From assembly GCA_964596775.1 (NCBI GenBank), contig CAZQVN010000035.1, positions 1 to 38,707 on the forward strand: a stretch of 38,707 nt of DNA. The letters are read 5' to 3'. The notes beneath the pieces were generated by a model. The model saw only the letters and a program-made list of their open reading frames with translations, made no database searches and was not told the DNA's origin. Shown here piece by piece: positions 15,967 through 23,636 of this stretch; positions within the stretch are counted from its first letter, which is position 1, and the number at the start of each line of letters is the position of its first letter. Both the position numbers and the translations under genes were made by a program. Source of the stretch: CAZQVN01 sp964596775 (GTDB taxonomy: Bacteria; Eisenbacteria; RBG-16-71-46; JABDJR01; JAWXBZ01).

Positions 15967-17361
15967 GTGCCGGAGCCGGTGCCACACCCAGCGTGCGAGG
16001 ACACGATCGTGGCTCTGAGCACGCCGCCCGGCGAGGGCGCCCTTGCCGTGGTTCGCGTTTCCGGACCCCGGGCGATCCCGATCGCGGCGCGGGTCTTCCG
16101 GGCGGCCGTGGCGCTCGCGGACATCCCCACGCACACGGTTCAGCTCGGGCTGGTGGCGGACCCGGCCTCGGGGGATCCGATCGACCAGGTTCTGGCGCTG
16201 GTCCTGAGGGCGCCGCGCAGTTACACCGGGGAGGACACGGTCGAGATCAGCGGTCACGGCGGCACGTTCGTTTCGCGCCGGATCGTTGAAGCACTCGTCG
16301 ATGCGGGCGCCCGCCCGGCCACACCGGGGGAGTTCACGCGGCGCGCTTTCCTGAACGGGCGCATCGACCTGGCCCAGGCCGAAGCCGTGGCGGACCTGAT
16401 CCACGCGCGCGGAGAGCGGGCCGTCCGCAACGCACTGGCTCACATCGAGGGAGGGCTGGAGCGCCGGTTGGAAGGGCTCAACGAATCGATACTCGGTGTT
16501 CTGGCTCCGCTCGAGGCGTTCATCGATTTCGGTGACGACGTGCCGGAACCGCCCGGCCGGGTTCAGGCGCTGGAGAAGATCGCCGCGGCGCTCGCGGAGA
16601 TCGAGACCCTTCTGGGCGGAAGAAAGCGGGCGCTGATGCTGACCGAGGGTGTTGTGGTGGCCCTGGTCGGCCGTCCCAATGTCGGAAAGTCGTCGCTGCT
16701 GAACGCCCTGTCCGGCCTTGACCGGGCGCTGGTTCACGACGTGCCCGGCACGACGCGCGATACGATCGACGTGTCGATGACCCTCGAAGGGGTGCCGGTC
16801 CGGCTGGTGGACACGGCCGGGATCCGGAGCACGCCGGACCCGGTGGAGAGCGCCGGCGTGGAACGTTCGCGGAAGGCGCTCGACGCGGCGCATCTCACGC
16901 TGCTCGTTCTGGACGGCTCCGAGCCGCCCACCGAGGACGATGAGGCGGTGGCCGCCCTCGTGGCTGAGCGGCCGAGGCTCGTGGTCCGCAACAAGGTGGA
17001 TCTCGGCGACGACGCCGTGAACCGCGTGTTCGCCGAACGGAGCGGCGGCGCGGTTCAGGCCGTGTCCGCCCTGACCGGTTCGGGCGTTCCGCAGCTTCTT
17101 GATGAGGTCGCGCGCGCGGTCGGCATGAACGCCGGAAGCGACGAAGGGGTTATGATGACGCGGGCCCGCCATTATGATGCTTTGACCCGCGCGCGCGCGG
17201 CGCTGGGGCGTGCGGAGGCCGGTTATGCCGAACGGGCCTTCGCGGACATGATCGCCCAGGAGCTCCGTGACGCGCTTGGGGCCCTTGGAGAGGTCACCGG
17301 CAAGGGGGTCGGACCGGAAGTCCTCGACCGGATCTTCAGCACGTTCTGTATCGGAAAGTAA
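15967..17361 (+). CDS. mnmE: tRNA modification GTPase MnmE
   Basis: A 464-residue MnmE. The N-terminal tetrahydrofolate-binding domain begins DTIVALSTPPGEGALAVVRV. A helical domain is split by an inserted G domain with G1 GRPNVGKS (235-242), G2 PGTTRDT, G3 DTAG and G4 NKVD. The obligatory C-terminal C-x-G-K tail (CIGK) is present. With MnmG it makes the 5-carboxymethylaminomethyl or aminomethyl group on wobble U34 of certain tRNAs. The start is GTG 15967, since the conserved N-terminus lies just after it. The partner mnmG follows 6 nt downstream. Confidence 0.98.
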   Translation: MPEPVPHPACEDTIVALSTPPGEGALAVVRVSGPRAIPIAARVFRAAVALADIPTHTVQLGLVADPASGDPIDQVLALVLRAPRSYTGEDTVEISGHGGTFVSRRIVEALVDAGARPATPGEFTRRAFLNGRIDLAQAEAVADLIHARGERAVRNALAHIEGGLERRLEGLNESILGVLAPLEAFIDFGDDVPEPPGRVQALEKIAAALAEIETLLGGRKRALMLTEGVVVALVGRPNVGKSSLLNALSGLDRALVHDVPGTTRDTIDVSMTLEGVPVRLVDTAGIRSTPDPVESAGVERSRKALDAAHLTLLVLDGSEPPTEDDEAVAALVAERPRLVVRNKVDLGDDAVNRVFAERSGGAVQAVSALTGSGVPQLLDEVARAVGMNAGSDEGVMMTRARHYDALTRARAALGRAEAGYAERAFADMIAQELRDALGALGEVTGKGVGPEVLDRIFSTFCIGK

Positions 17362-17367
17362 CGCCGA

Positions 17368-19275
17368 ATGAATCCTGAGAACACGAAAACGGAATACGAG
17401 GCCATCGTCGTCGGGGCCGGTCACGGTGGTTGCGAGGCCGCGCTCGCGCTGGCGCGGATGGGCCACCGCACGCTTCTTCTCACGCTGAACCTGGATGGCG
17501 TGGCCCAGATGAGCTGCAATCCGGCCATCGGCGGACTCGGCAAGGGGCAGATGGTCCGGGAACTCGATGCCCTCGGCGGAGTCATGGGGCGTGCGATCGA
17601 CAGGACGGGGATCCAGTTCCGGATGCTCAACCGCAGCAAGGGTCCCGCGGTGCGGTCCCCCCGCGCGCAGGCGGAAAAGAAGGCCTACCAGGAAGACGTT
17701 CGAAACGTCGTGGAAGCAACCGCGAACCTCGACCTGCGCCAGGGGCAGGCGGTTCAGCTCATCGTCGAGGATGCCGCGGTCCGGGGCGTCGTGCTCATGA
17801 CCGGCCGCCACTATTATAGTCGCGTCGTGATCCTCACTCCGGGGACGTTCCTCCGGGGCACGATCCACATGGGCCGGGCCACCTACGACGGGGGTCGCTC
17901 GGGTGAGGTGTCCGCCCCGAAAATGTCGGACTGCCTCAGGGAACTGGGTTTCCGCATGGGGCGGATGAAGACGGGCACACCGCCCAGGCTGCATCGCGGA
18001 AGCATCGATTTTTCAAGAACTTCACCGCAACCGGGTGACGACCCGCCGACGCCGTTTTCCCACTTTACCGATCGGCTCGAGGTGGAGCAGGTCGACTGCT
18101 ACCTGACGGAAACGACCGAGGCCACCCATGCGGTGATCCGGCGGCACCTGGACAAGTCGCCGCTGTATTCCGGCCAGATAACCGGTGTCGGTCCGCGGTA
18201 CTGCCCGTCGATCGAGGACAAGGTCGTCAAGTTCCCGGAGCGGTCCTCGCACCACATCTTTCTCGAGCCGGAGGGGCGTACGACGCAGGAGATCTACGTC
18301 AACGGGATCTCCACGAGCCTCCCCGAAGAGTGCCAGGAAGAGTTTCTGCAAACTATTCCGGGGCTTGAAGATGCGATGATGCTGCGCCCAGGCTACGCCG
18401 TCGAGTACGACTGCGTCTACCCCGACCAGCTCCGCCCCACGCTGGAAACGCGACTCGTGGAGAATCTGTTCCTGGCCGGCCAGATCAACGGCACGTCGGG
18501 CTACGAGGAAGCGGCGGGTCAGGGACTCATCGCCGGAATCAACGCGGCCCTGAAGCTCCGGGGTGAGCCGCCGTTTGTGCTGCGCCGCTGGGAGGCCTAC
18601 ATCGGCGTGATGATCGACGACCTGGTGACCCTCGGGACCGACGAGCCCTACCGCATGTTCACATCCCAGGCCGAGTACAGGTTGCTCCTGCGCAACGACA
18701 ACGCGGACGTGCGCCTGTTGGACTACGGGCACCGGTTCGGCCTCATTTCCGATGCCGAGAGAGCCCTGTGGCGCGACCGTCGCGCCGCTATCGCCGGCGA
18801 ACGGGCCGTTCTCTGCAAAACGGTCGTTCCGTCCGGACCGGGCACGACGGAATGGCCGGAATCGGTGCAGGCCGCAACCGGATCCACCCTGCTGGATGCC
18901 CTGCGGCGGCCGGAGATTGCCTATTCGGAACTGTCCGTGGTTCGCGAGGCGCTCACCGGTTCCCCCGGGTTTTCCAGGGATTCCATCGAAGCCGAGCTTC
19001 TCGAGATAGAAGTCAAATACGAGGGGTACGTGGAGCGGCAGAATCGCCTCGTGGACAAACTGGTCAAGCTGGAGGATTCTCCCATCCCCGACGGATTCCT
19101 CGACGGGAATCTCAAGGGGATCAGTGGCGAAGCCGTGGACAAGCTCAGGCAGGTCCGGCCGGTTTCCGTCGGCCAGGCGACACGCGTTCGTGGCGTTTCG
19201 CCGGCGGACATTTCCGTACTCTTGATCCTGCTCGAAAAGAGAGCGAAACAGGCGGTGGGCTGCGGTGACCGATAA
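17368..19275 (+). CDS. mnmG: tRNA uridine modification FAD enzyme MnmG (GidA)
   Basis: A 635-residue MnmG. The N-terminal FAD fold is VVGAGHGGCEAALALARMG, followed by the MSCNPAIGGLGKG block and a second nucleotide-binding region (VVILTPGTFLRG). The helical C-terminus binds MnmE and tRNA. It is the FAD/NADH partner of MnmE in wobble-uridine modification. The gene ends 11 nt inside rsmG, an overlap typical of the old gidA-gidB pair. Confidence 0.98.
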   Translation: MNPENTKTEYEAIVVGAGHGGCEAALALARMGHRTLLLTLNLDGVAQMSCNPAIGGLGKGQMVRELDALGGVMGRAIDRTGIQFRMLNRSKGPAVRSPRAQAEKKAYQEDVRNVVEATANLDLRQGQAVQLIVEDAAVRGVVLMTGRHYYSRVVILTPGTFLRGTIHMGRATYDGGRSGEVSAPKMSDCLRELGFRMGRMKTGTPPRLHRGSIDFSRTSPQPGDDPPTPFSHFTDRLEVEQVDCYLTETTEATHAVIRRHLDKSPLYSGQITGVGPRYCPSIEDKVVKFPERSSHHIFLEPEGRTTQEIYVNGISTSLPEECQEEFLQTIPGLEDAMMLRPGYAVEYDCVYPDQLRPTLETRLVENLFLAGQINGTSGYEEAAGQGLIAGINAALKLRGEPPFVLRRWEAYIGVMIDDLVTLGTDEPYRMFTSQAEYRLLLRNDNADVRLLDYGHRFGLISDAERALWRDRRAAIAGERAVLCKTVVPSGPGTTEWPESVQAATGSTLLDALRRPEIAYSELSVVREALTGSPGFSRDSIEAELLEIEVKYEGYVERQNRLVDKLVKLEDSPIPDGFLDGNLKGISGEAVDKLRQVRPVSVGQATRVRGVSPADISVLLILLEKRAKQAVGCGDR

Positions 19276-19963
19276 AAACGAAGGGCGCGGAGATATCGAC
19301 CCGGCGGTGCGCGCGCGGGACATCGAAGAGGCCATGGAAATTCTGGCGGGGACCGGCCTTTCCCTCCCGTCTGCGACGCGGGATGCGCTGATCGAATACG
19401 GCGATATGGTTATTGACCGCTCCGCCGTTTACAACCTGATCAGCCCGGCCGATCGGAGCCGTTTCTTCTCGCGCCACCTCACGGAATCGCTGTGTCGCCC
19501 CCTCGTGGAGAAGGCGATCCGAGGCGGCAGCCTGGTGGACATTGGAAGCGGCGCCGGTCTCCCCGGCCTTCCCCTGGCCATCCTTGTGCCCGGCCTGCGG
19601 ACGCTCCTGGTCGAGCCCCGGTTACGAAAGGTCCAGTTTCTCGAGATGGCGATCTTCAAGCTGGGCCTGTCGGACCGGGTCGAAGTCTTCCAGGGGACCG
19701 CGGAAGCGCTGGGAAGGAAGTCCAGGGGATCGCTCGGGGCGGGCCTGGCAACGGCCCGGGCCGTCAGCCGGATCGAGAACATCTGGGCCTGGTCACAGGA
19801 CCTGATTGCACCCGGCGGGTGGCTGGCGACATACAAGGCGCCCGCCGACGCCGACGAGGAGGCCGGCAGCCTGGGCAACCCGGTTCCGGCCATGATCGAA
19901 ACCTCACCGGTCCCCGGTGCGCACCGCACACTGGTTCTGATCCAGCGCCCGCCCGCCCCCTGA
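19265..19963 (+). CDS. rsmG: 16S rRNA (guanine-N7)-methyltransferase RsmG (GidB)
   Basis: A 232-residue class I SAM-dependent methyltransferase with the RsmG motif I VDIGSGAGLPGLPLAI, preceded by YNLISP and RHLTESL, and followed by VEPRLRKVQFLE and ATARAVSR. It methylates G527 of 16S rRNA (E. coli numbering); loss gives low-level streptomycin resistance in many species. The start is GTG 19265, overlapping the mnmG end. The N-terminus is somewhat longer than in many homologues. Strong hairpins follow the stop. Confidence 0.95.
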   Translation: MTDKNEGRGDIDPAVRARDIEEAMEILAGTGLSLPSATRDALIEYGDMVIDRSAVYNLISPADRSRFFSRHLTESLCRPLVEKAIRGGSLVDIGSGAGLPGLPLAILVPGLRTLLVEPRLRKVQFLEMAIFKLGLSDRVEVFQGTAEALGRKSRGSLGAGLATARAVSRIENIWAWSQDLIAPGGWLATYKAPADADEEAGSLGNPVPAMIETSPVPGAHRTLVLIQRPPAP

Positions 19964-20031
19964 TTCGGGGCCGGCCGGTACCCCGAACGTCGGCTGATGG
20001 ATCCCGGGCGTCGCCGGAGGGCGGATCCATC
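19964..20031 (+). terminator. Two strong inverted repeats after rsmG, possible terminator
   Basis: TTCGGGG/CCCCGAA (19964-19970 with 19981-19987) starts right after the rsmG stop. A perfect 9-bp repeat GATGGATCC/GGATCCATC (19996-20004 with 20023-20031) follows with an 18-nt loop. Neither has a U-tract, so Rho-independent termination is uncertain. They separate the mnmE-mnmG-rsmG unit from the parS-parAB region. Confidence 0.35.
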
Positions 20032-20107
20032 CATACTACGGCCGCCCCCCCCGGAATACACCCGCCCAGAGACACCCCCGGAGGATGCCCACCCATCGCC
20101 ACGGGGT

Positions 20108-20123
20108 TGTTTCACGTGAAACA
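20108..20123. other. parS: parS site 1
   Basis: The 16-mer TGTTTCACGTGAAACA is an exact match to the bacterial parS consensus, the ParB nucleation and CTP-clamp loading site. It lies 389 bp upstream of parA. Confidence 0.95.
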
Positions 20124-20143
20124 CCGGAAGTGAGGAGGAAAAG

Positions 20144-20159
20144 TGTTTCACGTGAAACA
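20144..20159. other. parS: parS site 2
   Basis: An exact second copy of TGTTTCACGTGAAACA, 36 bp start-to-start from site 1. Confidence 0.95.
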
Positions 20160-20270
20160 TCCAGAGCCATTCTGCCCGTCCGACCCAGGGATGGTGCTGA
20201 ACCTCCCCCAGCCTCGGTATCGCCCGCCGGCGTACGGAAGCCTGTTCACCGCCCGCGCCTCCGGCGGAAG

Positions 20271-20286
20271 TGTTTCACGTGAAACA
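20271..20286. other. parS: parS site 3
   Basis: An exact third copy of TGTTTCACGTGAAACA, 127 bp after site 2. The rest of 20160-20496 holds no gene that I can support. Open frames there simply read through the palindromes (MFHVK...). Confidence 0.95.
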
Positions 20287-20496
20287 ACAGATTGACAGAA
20301 TCGGACTCACGCACGATGATCGGCGTCGAGCGCCAGCAAGACGCAACAGCGCACGACAAAAGCACCCAAGCAAACTAAAAACAGGGGCTTACGACTGTGT
20401 CAGCTCTGTCCGGGGCCAGGCATTTCCCGGCTGGAGCGCGGCACGGCCATGTGCCCCCTGGTCCGGTACTTCGGGTCGAAGGAGGTGGCAGGGCGG

Positions 20497-21258
20497 ATGG
20501 CACGCATCATCGCGGTTGTCAATCAGAAGGGTGGCGTCGGGAAGACGACCACAACGGTAAATCTTTCAACGGCACTGGCTTTGAACGGACCGCGCGTCCT
20601 CCTGCTGGATATGGACCCGCAGGCCAATGCCACGAGTGCGTTCGGCGTGGACGGCAACAGCCAGGAAAAGACGCTTTACGAAGGGCTGGTTCTGGAGGAC
20701 AGGCTTGTCGACCTCGTGCAGCCGGGCCCGCTGCCGAACCTGTTCCTCCTCCCGTCCGCCCAGCGTCTTATCGGGGCGGAGATTGAGATGGTCGGTACGG
20801 CTCATCGAGAGTTTGTTCTGAAGAACAAGATCGCGCCGCTTCGGGAGGACTATGAATACATCCTCATCGATTGCCCTCCGTCTCTCGGGCTCCTGACGAT
20901 CAATGCGCTCACTGCGGCCGATTCCGTGCTGATTCCGGTCCAGTGCGAGTACTATGCGCTGGAGGGCTTGTCCCAGCTCGTCAACACGATCCGACTTGTG
21001 CAGCGCGGCCTGAACCCGAACCTCACGATCGAAGGGTTGCTGCTGACCATGTTCGACGCCCGGCTCAACCTGTCGCACCAGGTTGCCGAGGAAGCCCGAA
21101 AGTTTTTTCCTGGAAGGGTTTACCAGTCTGTCATTCCGCGCAACGTTCGGATCAGCGAGGCGCCCAGTTTCGGAAAACCGGTTCTCCTCTACGACAAGGA
21201 CTGCGTGGGATCGGAAAGCTACGTCAACCTTGCAAAGGAAGTATTGAATCATGAATAG
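20497..21258 (+). CDS. parA: Chromosome partitioning ATPase ParA (Soj)
   Basis: A 253-residue ParA with the deviant Walker A KGGVGKTT (residues 11-18), the LLLDMDPQANATSAFG motif and the Walker B-like YILIDCPPSLGLLT. The C-terminal PRNVRISEAPSFGKP block is typical of chromosomal Soj proteins. It binds DNA non-specifically as ATP dimers and moves or separates origins with ParB-parS; Soj also regulates DnaA in some species. I chose ATG 20497 because MARIIAVVNQKGG is the normal N-terminus and AAGGAGG lies upstream. An extra 16 codons upstream look spurious. Its end overlaps parB by 8 nt. Confidence 0.97.
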   Translation: MARIIAVVNQKGGVGKTTTTVNLSTALALNGPRVLLLDMDPQANATSAFGVDGNSQEKTLYEGLVLEDRLVDLVQPGPLPNLFLLPSAQRLIGAEIEMVGTAHREFVLKNKIAPLREDYEYILIDCPPSLGLLTINALTAADSVLIPVQCEYYALEGLSQLVNTIRLVQRGLNPNLTIEGLLLTMFDARLNLSHQVAEEARKFFPGRVYQSVIPRNVRISEAPSFGKPVLLYDKDCVGSESYVNLAKEVLNHE

Positions 21259-22123
21259 GAAAGCTCTCGGCAAAGGACTGTCCGCCCTGATTCCGGAGTC
21301 GCCCGCCGCCACCGTGACCCCGGCCGCCGCGTCCACACCGGCGGAGATCCCGGTTGCTGAAATCAGGAGCAATCCCTACCAGCCCCGCGGTGTCTTCGAC
21401 GACGACAAGCTGGACGATCTGGCGCGGTCGATTCAGGCAAACGGTGTCATCCAGCCGGTGCTCGTGCGGCGCTCTCCGGAGGGAGAAGGCTACCAGCTGA
21501 TCGCCGGCGAACGACGCTTCCTCGCGACGAAGCGCGCGGGGCGCACCACGATCCCGGCGATCGTGCGCACGGCCTCCAGGAAGGAAATGCTGGAGTTCGC
21601 GCTGGTGGAAAACATCCAGCGGGAAAATCTCAATCCGATCGACGAGGCGCGCGCCTACCAGAGAATGGCGGCGGAGTTCGACCTGACCCAGGAGCAGATC
21701 GCGGCACGCGTCGGCAAGGATCGCGCGACGGTGGCCAACGCTCTTCGTCTCCTCAATCTCGCCGAATCGATCCAGGACCTTGTTTCACGTGGAACCATCA
21801 GCACCGGGCATGCGCGCTGTCTGCTCGCGCTGGACACGGTCTCGGACCAGGAAGCGCTTGCGGCCGAGATCGTCAAGCACGGTCTGTCCGTGCGGAAAGT
21901 CGAGGAGATGACCGCTTCGAATCGAAAGCGGCGCACAACGCCGCGCCGGGCCCGCAGTCATCCGGCCCTGGCGCAGTACGAGGACCACCTGCGCAGAGCG
22001 TTCGGAACACAGGTCCGCATCGTCGGTGGAACGGGGCGCGGCCGTATCGAGATTTCCTATTTCAATGAAACCGACCTGGAAAGAATTCTGGAAGTGTCCG
22101 GAGTCCTCTCGGGTCAGGAATAG
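21251..22123 (+). CDS. parB: Chromosome partitioning protein ParB (Spo0J)
   Basis: A 290-residue ParB. The N-terminal peptide MNRKALGKGLSALIP includes the arginine/lysine motif that stimulates ParA ATPase. The CTP-binding domain has the GERRFLA and ENIQRENLNP boxes. The central helix-turn-helix (LTQEQIAARVGKDRATVANALRLL) reads parS, and a C-terminal dimerisation domain follows. It slides from the three parS sites just upstream. An imperfect parS (14/16) lies inside its own gene at 21781-21796. Confidence 0.97.
   Translation: MNRKALGKGLSALIPESPAATVTPAAASTPAEIPVAEIRSNPYQPRGVFDDDKLDDLARSIQANGVIQPVLVRRSPEGEGYQLIAGERRFLATKRAGRTTIPAIVRTASRKEMLEFALVENIQRENLNPIDEARAYQRMAAEFDLTQEQIAARVGKDRATVANALRLLNLAESIQDLVSRGTISTGHARCLLALDTVSDQEALAAEIVKHGLSVRKVEEMTASNRKRRTTPRRARSHPALAQYEDHLRRAFGTQVRIVGGTGRGRIEISYFNETDLERILEVSGVLSGQE
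21781..21796. other. Degenerate parS-like site inside parB
   Basis: TGTTTCACGTGGAACC matches the parS consensus at 14 of 16 positions, with the central TTTCACGTG core intact. It may act as a weak ParB site. The coding constraint is real, so chance is possible. Confidence 0.4.
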
Positions 22124-22187
22124 TCCGCCGGCAACAACCGGGATCGATGGCCCCGAGAGCCGCGGATGACACGCGATCGGATCCGGC

Positions 22188-22970
22188 ATGACGGACACAC
22201 CGAAAGACATGAAGGACCCGAAGCGGCAGTTTTCGATCGTCATCTCTCCTCCCGGGGGACAGGCTCCGATCCGGATCGGGGTATCGACTCTGGCGGTAAA
22301 GCTCGTCGCCGTGCTGGCCGTGGTCCTGGCGCTTGCCCTGCTTCTCGGGGCCGGACACCTCGGACATCTCTACCGCAAGGTGGTGCTCTATCAGGACATT
22401 CTCAGTGAAAACAGGCGGCTGAGGCGGCAGAACGAACTCCTGACGCAGGTCGAAACAAGGATGAAGGACTTGAAGATGACCGAGGGAGAAATGCGGACCA
22501 TGCTCGCCGGACCGCTCCCCGGAGGGATGAAGGAGGCGATCCAGGCGATCGGCGGAGATTCGGCGTTCAACGCCATGCTGGAAAGCCGGCTCGCGGCCGA
22601 CAACGATTCGCTCCTGCTGTGGCCCAACGACGGTCCCATAACCCGGGGATTCGAAGCGGGGGCTCATCCCGGGCTGGATATCGCCGGGCAGACGGGGTCG
22701 CCGGTCCGCGCCGCCGCGGCGGGCATGGTCGTGTTTGCCGGGTGGGACTCGACGCTGGGATACTCCGTTCTGCTCGACCACGGACGCGGGAGACAGACCC
22801 GTTACGGGCACAACGACAGCCTCGATGTGCGCGTCGGGGACATCGTGACCCGCGGGCAGGTCGTAGCACGGCTGGGAAATACCGGGCAGAGTTCCGGCCC
22901 TCACGTGCATTTCGAGTACTATAATGACGGAGTTGCGGTCAGTCCGCTCCAGTTTCTCAGGGCACGATAG
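22188..22970 (+). CDS. M23 family metallopeptidase (LytM-type), membrane anchored
   Basis: A 260-residue protein with a cytosolic N-terminus, one transmembrane helix (about 36-56), a coiled coil rich in Arg/Glu/Leu (about 63-100) and a C-terminal peptidase M23 domain. The zinc ligands are intact: His160 and Asp164 in HPGLDIA, and His241 in GPHVHFEYY, with His208 and His239 as catalytic partners. It is thus predicted to be an active endopeptidase that cleaves peptidoglycan cross-links in the periplasm. It is followed by a bactofilin after 90 nt. This M23-bactofilin pairing is widespread and in known cases directs local wall growth and shape. The start is ATG 22188, with weak GGA upstream. Confidence 0.9.
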   Translation: MTDTPKDMKDPKRQFSIVISPPGGQAPIRIGVSTLAVKLVAVLAVVLALALLLGAGHLGHLYRKVVLYQDILSENRRLRRQNELLTQVETRMKDLKMTEGEMRTMLAGPLPGGMKEAIQAIGGDSAFNAMLESRLAADNDSLLLWPNDGPITRGFEAGAHPGLDIAGQTGSPVRAAAAGMVVFAGWDSTLGYSVLLDHGRGRQTRYGHNDSLDVRVGDIVTRGQVVARLGNTGQSSGPHVHFEYYNDGVAVSPLQFLRAR

Positions 22971-23060
22971 AAAAGCGTTGTCCGGCCGGTCTTCGTGCCG
23001 CCGTTTCGAAGAATGCAGGCCCGGCGATCCGGGTCCGCCAATAAACCGGAGGTCTCAATC

Positions 23061-23498
23061 ATGGCAATGTTCGGAAAATCCAGGGAAGAAGGCACGGACG
23101 AGACGCGGGTGAACACCGTCATCGGGGAGGGCACTCGCGTTCAGGGCACCCTGAACATCCAGGGGAGCATCGTGGTTCATGGAGAAATCGACGGGACGCT
23201 GACGGCCACGGAATCGATCATCGTCGGGAAAACCGGGAATCTCAAGGCGGGCCTGAACGCGCGCGAAGCGATCGTTTCCGGGAAGGTCAAGGGGAAGATC
23301 GTTGCGCGGGAACGGGTGGAACTCCAAACCGGGGCGAGACTCGAGGGCGATGTTTTCGCGAAGAGTTTCATGATCGAGGAGGGGGTCTTCTTCCAGGGCA
23401 ACTGTTCGATGGGCGACGACGCGGCCGAGAACGCGACAGACTCTTCGGCGGCTCCGAAGAGCCCCCCGGACCTGGGACTACTCGGGCGGCGGCAGTAA
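23061..23498 (+). CDS. Bactofilin (polymer-forming cytoskeletal protein)
   Basis: A 145-residue bactofilin. A short polar N-terminus (MAMFGKSREEGTDE) is followed by a right-handed beta-helix domain of short repeats (VIGEGTRVQGTLNIQGSI, then VHGEIDGTL, IIVGKTGNL and IVSGKVKGKI) and a disordered C-terminal tail. Bactofilins polymerise without nucleotide into membrane-associated filaments. ATG 23061 is supported by CCGGAGG upstream; a 22-codon upstream extension lacks conservation. Its neighbour, an M23 peptidase, is the classic partner that the filament positions or controls. Confidence 0.95.
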   Translation: MAMFGKSREEGTDETRVNTVIGEGTRVQGTLNIQGSIVVHGEIDGTLTATESIIVGKTGNLKAGLNAREAIVSGKVKGKIVARERVELQTGARLEGDVFAKSFMIEEGVFFQGNCSMGDDAAENATDSSAAPKSPPDLGLLGRRQ

Positions 23499-23544
23499 CC
23501 GGAATTTGCAGCGAGTCCGAGAGTTAGCCTGTCGTTCGGGCCGG

Positions 23545-23574
23545 TGTGGACAATGTCGCCCCGGTTGTGGACAA
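23545..23574. repeat. Pair of DnaA-box-like 9-mers (TGTGGACAA) as a 21-bp direct repeat
   Basis: TGTGGACAA occurs at 23545-23553 and 23566-23574, each preceded by CCGGT, giving a spacing of two helical turns. Each copy is one base from the DnaA box TGTGGATAA. They lie in the 138-bp non-coding gap between the convergent bactofilin and larA genes. Confidence 0.35.
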
Positions 23575-23636
23575 CGCGCAACCCACTACCCAGCAGCATG
23601 TTGCGATGTTTGATTGCCCCGGCGAGGGCGACTTGT

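Noticed and set aside
19429..20160. Minus-strand open frame starting MFHVKHFSSSLPVFHVKQ, and plus-strand frame from 20270 starting MFHVKQ
   Set aside because: These are translations of the parS palindromes and of sequence antisense to rsmG, a well-known annotation artefact.
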